Source: Apostichopus japonicus
Taxonomy: Eukaryota; Echinodermata; Holothuroidea; Aspidochirotida; Stichopodidae
DNA: 64,000 nucleotides
Assembly: GCF_037975245.1 (NCBI RefSeq)
Contig: NC_092575.1
Coordinates: 7,227,001 to 7,291,000 of the forward strand
Direction of reading: 5' to 3'
Positions 61,101 to 64,000 of this stretch are shown here, in pieces. Numbering within the stretch: position 1 is the stretch's first letter; each line of letters opens with the position of its first letter. Made by a program: the position numbers and the translations under genes. The notes below the pieces were generated by a model. That model was not told the origin of the DNA and did not search any database. It saw only the letters and a list, made by a program, of their open reading frames with translations.

Positions 61101-62909
61101 CACCACCAGCCATGTAGCCTTTATCTTTAAGAATTGATACCCCCTGGCCCACTCACCCATTACAATATATCACCACTAGACATGTAGCCGTTATCTTTAA
61201 GAATTGATACCCCCTGGCCCACTCACCCATTACCATATGGCCCACTATATATCACCACCAGCCATGTAGCCTTTATCTTTAAGAATTGATACCCCCTGGC
61301 CCACTCACCCATTACCATATGGCCCACTATATATCACCACCAGCCACGTAGCCTTTATCTTTAAGAATTGATACCCCCTGGCCCACTCACCCATTACCAT
61401 ATGGCCCACTATATATCACCACCAGCCATGTAGCCTTTATCTTTAAGAATTGATACCCCCTGGCCCACTCACCCATTACCATATGGTCCACTATATATCA
61501 CCACCAGCCACGTAGCCTTTATCTTTAAGAATTGATACCCCCTGGCCCACTCACCCATTACCATATGGCCCACTATATATCACCACCAGCCATGTAGCCT
61601 TTATCTTTAAGAATTGATACCCCCTGGCCCACTCACCCATTACCATATGGCCCACTATATATCACCACCAGCCATGTAGCCTTTATCTTTAAGAATTGAT
61701 ACCCCCTGGCCCACTCACCCATTACAATATATCACCACCAGCCATGTAGCCTTTATTTTTAAGAATTGATACCCCCTGGCCCACTCACCCATTACAATAT
61801 ATCACCACCAGCCATGTAGCCTTTATCTTTAAGAATTGATACCCCCTGGCCCACTCACCCATTACCATATATCACCACCAGCCATGTAGCCTTTATCTTT
61901 AAGAATTGATACCCCCTAGCCCACTCACCGATTACAATATATCATCACCAGACATGTAGCCTTTATCTTTAATCTTGTACTCACGTAATCCGGCTCGTGG
62001 AGGATCAATAATACCAATCACTTTCTCTGAATCGCTAATGTCTTGCATGACAGAGGGCAGCCTATCTTCAGCTTTTCCGCAAATGTAAGTGGCATTCTCT
62101 ATCCCTGTGGACGCATATAGATGGACAGAGATGAGACATTGCTTGGCCAATATTTCAGTTTATTCTTCCTTCACAAAGATTTTGTCAAGGTGATTGTCTC
62201 ATCTCAACCAATGCAAACAAGAGCGGGTATATCTACTGATTTGATATTGCTATAAATTCCCACTTAACAAACCGCAGCTCACCACCTCCTCCCTTCACCC
62301 CTCCCCCACCTCCACCCTGCACCCCTTGCCCCCTGCCCTGACATACCAAACTTTACATCTGATATAGCCCCTCTTCCTATCATGCCCAGCCATTCTTTCA
62401 CATGGAAGACCCACAAAGATTTTCAGGTAACTACAGAAAATGAAGCTGAATGCAAAGAAGAGTTCAACTGCAGCAATGTTGAAGCTAACATTAATATTTT
62501 GTGATTTTTAAGGATAAACCAGGTGACCAGTGAAATCAAACTCAATTACTTTAGTGCCTGGAAGGATGGCTGTGTCCATTTAACTTTTGAGACATGAAAT
62601 TTAATGTATTAGGATAGACGAGTAATATTTGGCTACCTTGAAGCATTCAAGTGGTTGGAAACCACACAAGAAGGGGGAGGAGGAGGGGGTTTTCTCTTAT
62701 GTGTGAATGTTAACTTGGCTTCGTTAAGAGTGACACAAAAGGTACAACCCAACAGAATAGTTTAGCTTCAACACAGGGACAACTTTATTCAATTGTTTCT
62801 CTTTTCCCTTCTTGAAACAAAGTTGATTATTACCGTTATTCTTAGCGTTAACCTTAGCATCTTCCACGGCTTGTTTACATAGTTCCACACCGATGACTTT
62901 CTTCACCCT
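57685..62909 (-). CDS. TRMT2A: TRMT2A, C-terminal part (last four coding exons)
   Basis: Four minus-strand exons (62909-62834, 62104-61985, 59050-58954, 58162-57685) join in phase to give about 256 residues of an RNA m5U methyltransferase. TRMT2A makes 5-methyluridine at position 54 of cytosolic tRNA from S-adenosylmethionine. Diagnostic motifs in order: KKVIGVELCKQAVEDAK (SAM-binding strand), CGKAEDRLP, IIDPPRAGL (catalytic-site Asp and Pro), LVYMSCNP (the nucleophilic Cys) and KAVPVDLFPHSKHCELI. They follow human TRMT2A order and spacing, rather than TRMT2B. The N-terminal RRM and first methyltransferase strands lie beyond the right edge. The last exon adds an acidic tail not expected from vertebrates. 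Confidence 0.92.
58350..58367. other. 18-bp perfect palindrome
   Basis: TTCCGCGAATTCGCGGAA, in a TRMT2A intron. No TSD-like flanks were found. Confidence 0.8.
58954..59050 (-). CDS. TRMT2A: TRMT2A exon with catalytic cysteine
   Basis: Acceptor TTATTATTTCAG, donor GA|GTAAGC; 97 bp, phase 1 to 2. Encodes RRVIQTLRRCEGMKRLVYMS and CNPYTAWNNFI. The Cys in SCNP is the family nucleophile that attacks C6 of the uracil. Confidence 0.94.
59422..59571 (+). pseudogene. THAP-domain fragment, broken
   Basis: From the ATG at 59422 the plus strand reads MPQFCVVGGCSYTS, then INFCSFPS, an in-frame TGA, and RRRLWINFVRST. The order M-P-x-x-C-x-x-x-x-C followed by F-x-x-F-P and a basic R-x-x-W-I-x-F segment is the N-terminal half of a THAP (C2CH) zinc-finger domain, found in host regulators and P-element-type transposases. 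The second Cys-His pair is absent: the frame runs into the minisatellite. It lies antisense in a TRMT2A intron and is not functional as it stands. Confidence 0.7.
59559..61972. repeat. Minisatellite, about 33 units of 70 or 82 bp
   Basis: The unit on the plus strand is TTATCTTTAAGAATTGATAC, CCCCTGGCCCACTCACCCAT, TACCATATATCACCACCAGC, CATGTAGCCT. Some units, mainly beyond 60640, carry a 12-bp insertion (GGCCCACTATAT), giving 82 bp. Copies are highly alike, with recurring variants (ACAATATATC, AGACATGTAGCCG). On the minus strand, which is the sense of TRMT2A, each unit reads GGGTGAGTGGG. The array ends 12 bp from the donor of the TRMT2A exon at 61985. Confidence 0.96.
61985..62104 (-). CDS. TRMT2A: TRMT2A exon with DPPRAGL motif
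   Basis: Acceptor TGCGTCCACAG, donor TTAC|GTGAGT; 120 bp, phase 1 to 1. Encodes IENATYICGKAEDRLPSVM, then VIGIIDPPRAGL. A frame continuing past the donor into the minisatellite is intronic read-through. Confidence 0.94.
62105..62833 (-). other. TRMT2A intron, nothing else recognised
   Basis: Contains a C-rich pyrimidine stretch at about 62280-62340 and a purine-rich one near 62670. No repeat family was recognised. Confidence 0.55.
62834..62909 (-). CDS. TRMT2A: TRMT2A exon with SAM-binding strand
   Basis: Acceptor TTTCATTCTCAG, donor AACG|GTAATA; 76 bp, entering in phase 0 by alignment and leaving in phase 1. Encodes RVKKVIGVELCKQAVEDAKV and NAKNN. The acidic residue after IGV is the expected SAM ribose contact. 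The preceding exon lies outside the window. Confidence 0.92.
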
Positions 62910-63004
62910 CTGAGAATGAAAATAACAAAATGGGTCTTTACATTAAATCATTCATAATATTCTGAGAGAAAACAACCACTACATAGTTTGAAAAACCACT
63001 ACAT

Positions 63005-63233
63005 GGAGTGTTTGCTCAGTGGTTAATGCTGGTGCCTTCCAATCATAAGGCCCCCCGTTCGAGTCACTCCAAGATAAATGTATGTCGTCCAGTTACAGAG
63101 TTGTTGACAATTCATAATCATGGACGTTAAATATGAATCTAAGAGACTGACTTCGGTCAGCTTGCGGCTTTCATAAGCCAATGAGGCTTCTTCGCGAGTT
63201 CCTCTTGCAAGAGGATCTCATATACATACATAA
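63005..63233 (+). mobile_element. tRNA-derived SINE (family 2), plus orientation
   Basis: Starts GGAGTGTTTGCTCAGTGGTT (A box), then CGTTCGAGTCACTCC (B box), a body of about 140 bp shared with 40347-40588, and the tail CTCATATACATACATAAA. It abuts the LINE fragment that follows. Confidence 0.88.
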
Positions 63234-63234
63234 A

Positions 63235-64000
63235 GCTCATTCAACCAAAAAGGAAGTCCTTCAAAGTCATGTGAACTTGACCCATTACCTACATACTTGC
63301 TTAAGAAATGTATAACTGTGATTGTGCCATATATATCTATTATCATTAACAAATCCATTCAACGAGGTGTTTTTCCTGATAGCCTTAAGGTTGCACATAT
63401 TCGGCCACTTCTTAAGAAAGATGGCTTAGATAAAGAAAGTTTTAAGAATTACAGACCAGTGGCAAACCTAAAATTCTTGGGGAAAACTATTGAACGCATT
63501 ATTTCTAGTCGCATTACTGATCATATGAATACCAATGATGTCTATGATCCATTTCAATCTGCTTATAGGGCTAACCATGGTATTGAGACTGCTCTACTTC
63601 GAGTAAGCAGTGATATACTTTCTGAAATGGATAATGGTAGAATAGTGGCTATGGTCCTTTTAGACTTGAGTGCCGCATTCGACACTGTGGACCATGAAAT
63701 TCTGCTTTCGCGTTTGAATAGTTTCGTGGGTATTGATGCTGTTGCTCTGGAGTGGTGCAACTCTTACTTAAACAGACGACCTCAATATGTTTGTATTGGG
63801 GATGAATTATCCAATCCTGTGTACATGGATTATTCAGTTCCACAGGGTTCAGTCCTTGGACCTCAGTGGTTCCCTATTTATACACTTCCAATTCGTTGAA
63901 TTTTGGTGAAGCACAATATTTCATATCACGTTTATGCAGACGATACCCAGATTTACATTGATTTCAGTCCTTCTCAAGATGAGAGTGTTAAAGCCATCAG
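63235..64000 (+). pseudogene. LINE (CR1-like) reverse transcriptase, broken, runs off window
   Basis: The open frame carries non-LTR reverse-transcriptase landmarks: CELDPLPTYLLK, FKNYRPVANL, FQSAYR, LLDLSAAFDTVDHEIL, SVPQGSVLGP and, after an in-frame TGA at 63897-63899, YADDTQIY. The A-F-D-T-V-D and Y-A-D-D-T-Q forms fit the CR1/L2/Jockey-like LINEs. The sequence after SVLGP (QWFPIYTLPI) departs from the usual L-(F/L)-x-x-Y form, so there is some decay besides the stop. The endonuclease domain is missing (5'-truncated at the SINE border) and the 3' part lies outside the window. Confidence 0.88.

Noticed and set aside
59559-61972. CRISPR array
   Set aside because: The units are head-to-tail full-length repeats without unique spacers, in a eukaryotic intron.
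61932-62150. 72-codon minus-strand frame as a complete TRMT2A exon
   Set aside because: It reads past a GTGAGT donor into the minisatellite and before a clear acceptor; the exon is 61985-62104.

Overview
The window looks like nuclear DNA of an invertebrate deuterostome, most likely an echinoderm. The evidence is that genes are split into short exons with GT-AG introns and the intergenic DNA is AT-rich. The window is also full of the TAGGCCTA-type simple sequence, poly-C/poly-G tracts, tRNA-derived SINEs, Mag-type Ty3/gypsy elements and a TU-like foldback element that I associate with echinoderm genomes. The echinoderm assignment is inference. No prokaryotic, organellar or viral gene organisation is present.

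Layout. Bases 1 to about 25,950 hold no gene I can support. They carry microsatellites, G-rich and other tandem arrays, one SINE, and several small non-autonomous DNA transposons whose target-site duplications (TSDs) can still be read: 17766-18323, 18669-19638, 20556-20923 and 22497-23136, plus a 22-bp palindromic micro-element at 21828-21849. From 25956 to 30167 there is a 4.2-kb unit bounded by perfect 31-bp inverted repeats and an 8-bp TSD. From 30379 to 47073 (+ strand) lies a 14-exon FKBP6-like gene: a degenerate FKBP-type prolyl isomerase domain followed by TPR repeats. Vertebrate FKBP6 and Drosophila Shutdown are Hsp90 co-chaperones of the piRNA pathway, which silences transposons. The first coding exon was not found.

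Two young LTR retrotransposons sit in or beside FKBP6. A complete Mag-like Ty3/gypsy element (31735-36604, identical 167-bp LTRs, 5-bp TSD, intact 1341-codon gag-pol ORF) is in the second recognised intron. A second Ty3/gypsy element (47458-54784, 1.28-kb LTRs differing at about five sites, 4-bp TSD) starts 384 bp after the FKBP6 stop codon. It has intact gag and PR-RT frames joined by a textbook -1 frameshift cassette (TTTAAAC, 6-nt spacer, 8-bp stem), but it has lost the end of RNase H and the whole integrase.

Downstream on the minus strand are the last four coding exons (62909 to 57685) of TRMT2A, the tRNA uracil-54 C5-methyltransferase; its 5' exons lie beyond the window. Its terminal exon carries a long acidic tail with short repeats. 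One intron contains a 2.4-kb, roughly 33-copy minisatellite in which every unit carries a GTGAGT donor-like sequence on the gene's sense strand, and next to it a decayed THAP-domain fragment. The window closes with a tRNA-derived SINE and a CR1-like LINE reverse transcriptase fragment interrupted by a stop codon. FKBP6 and TRMT2A converge tail to tail across about 10.6 kb, 7.3 kb of which is the second retroelement.
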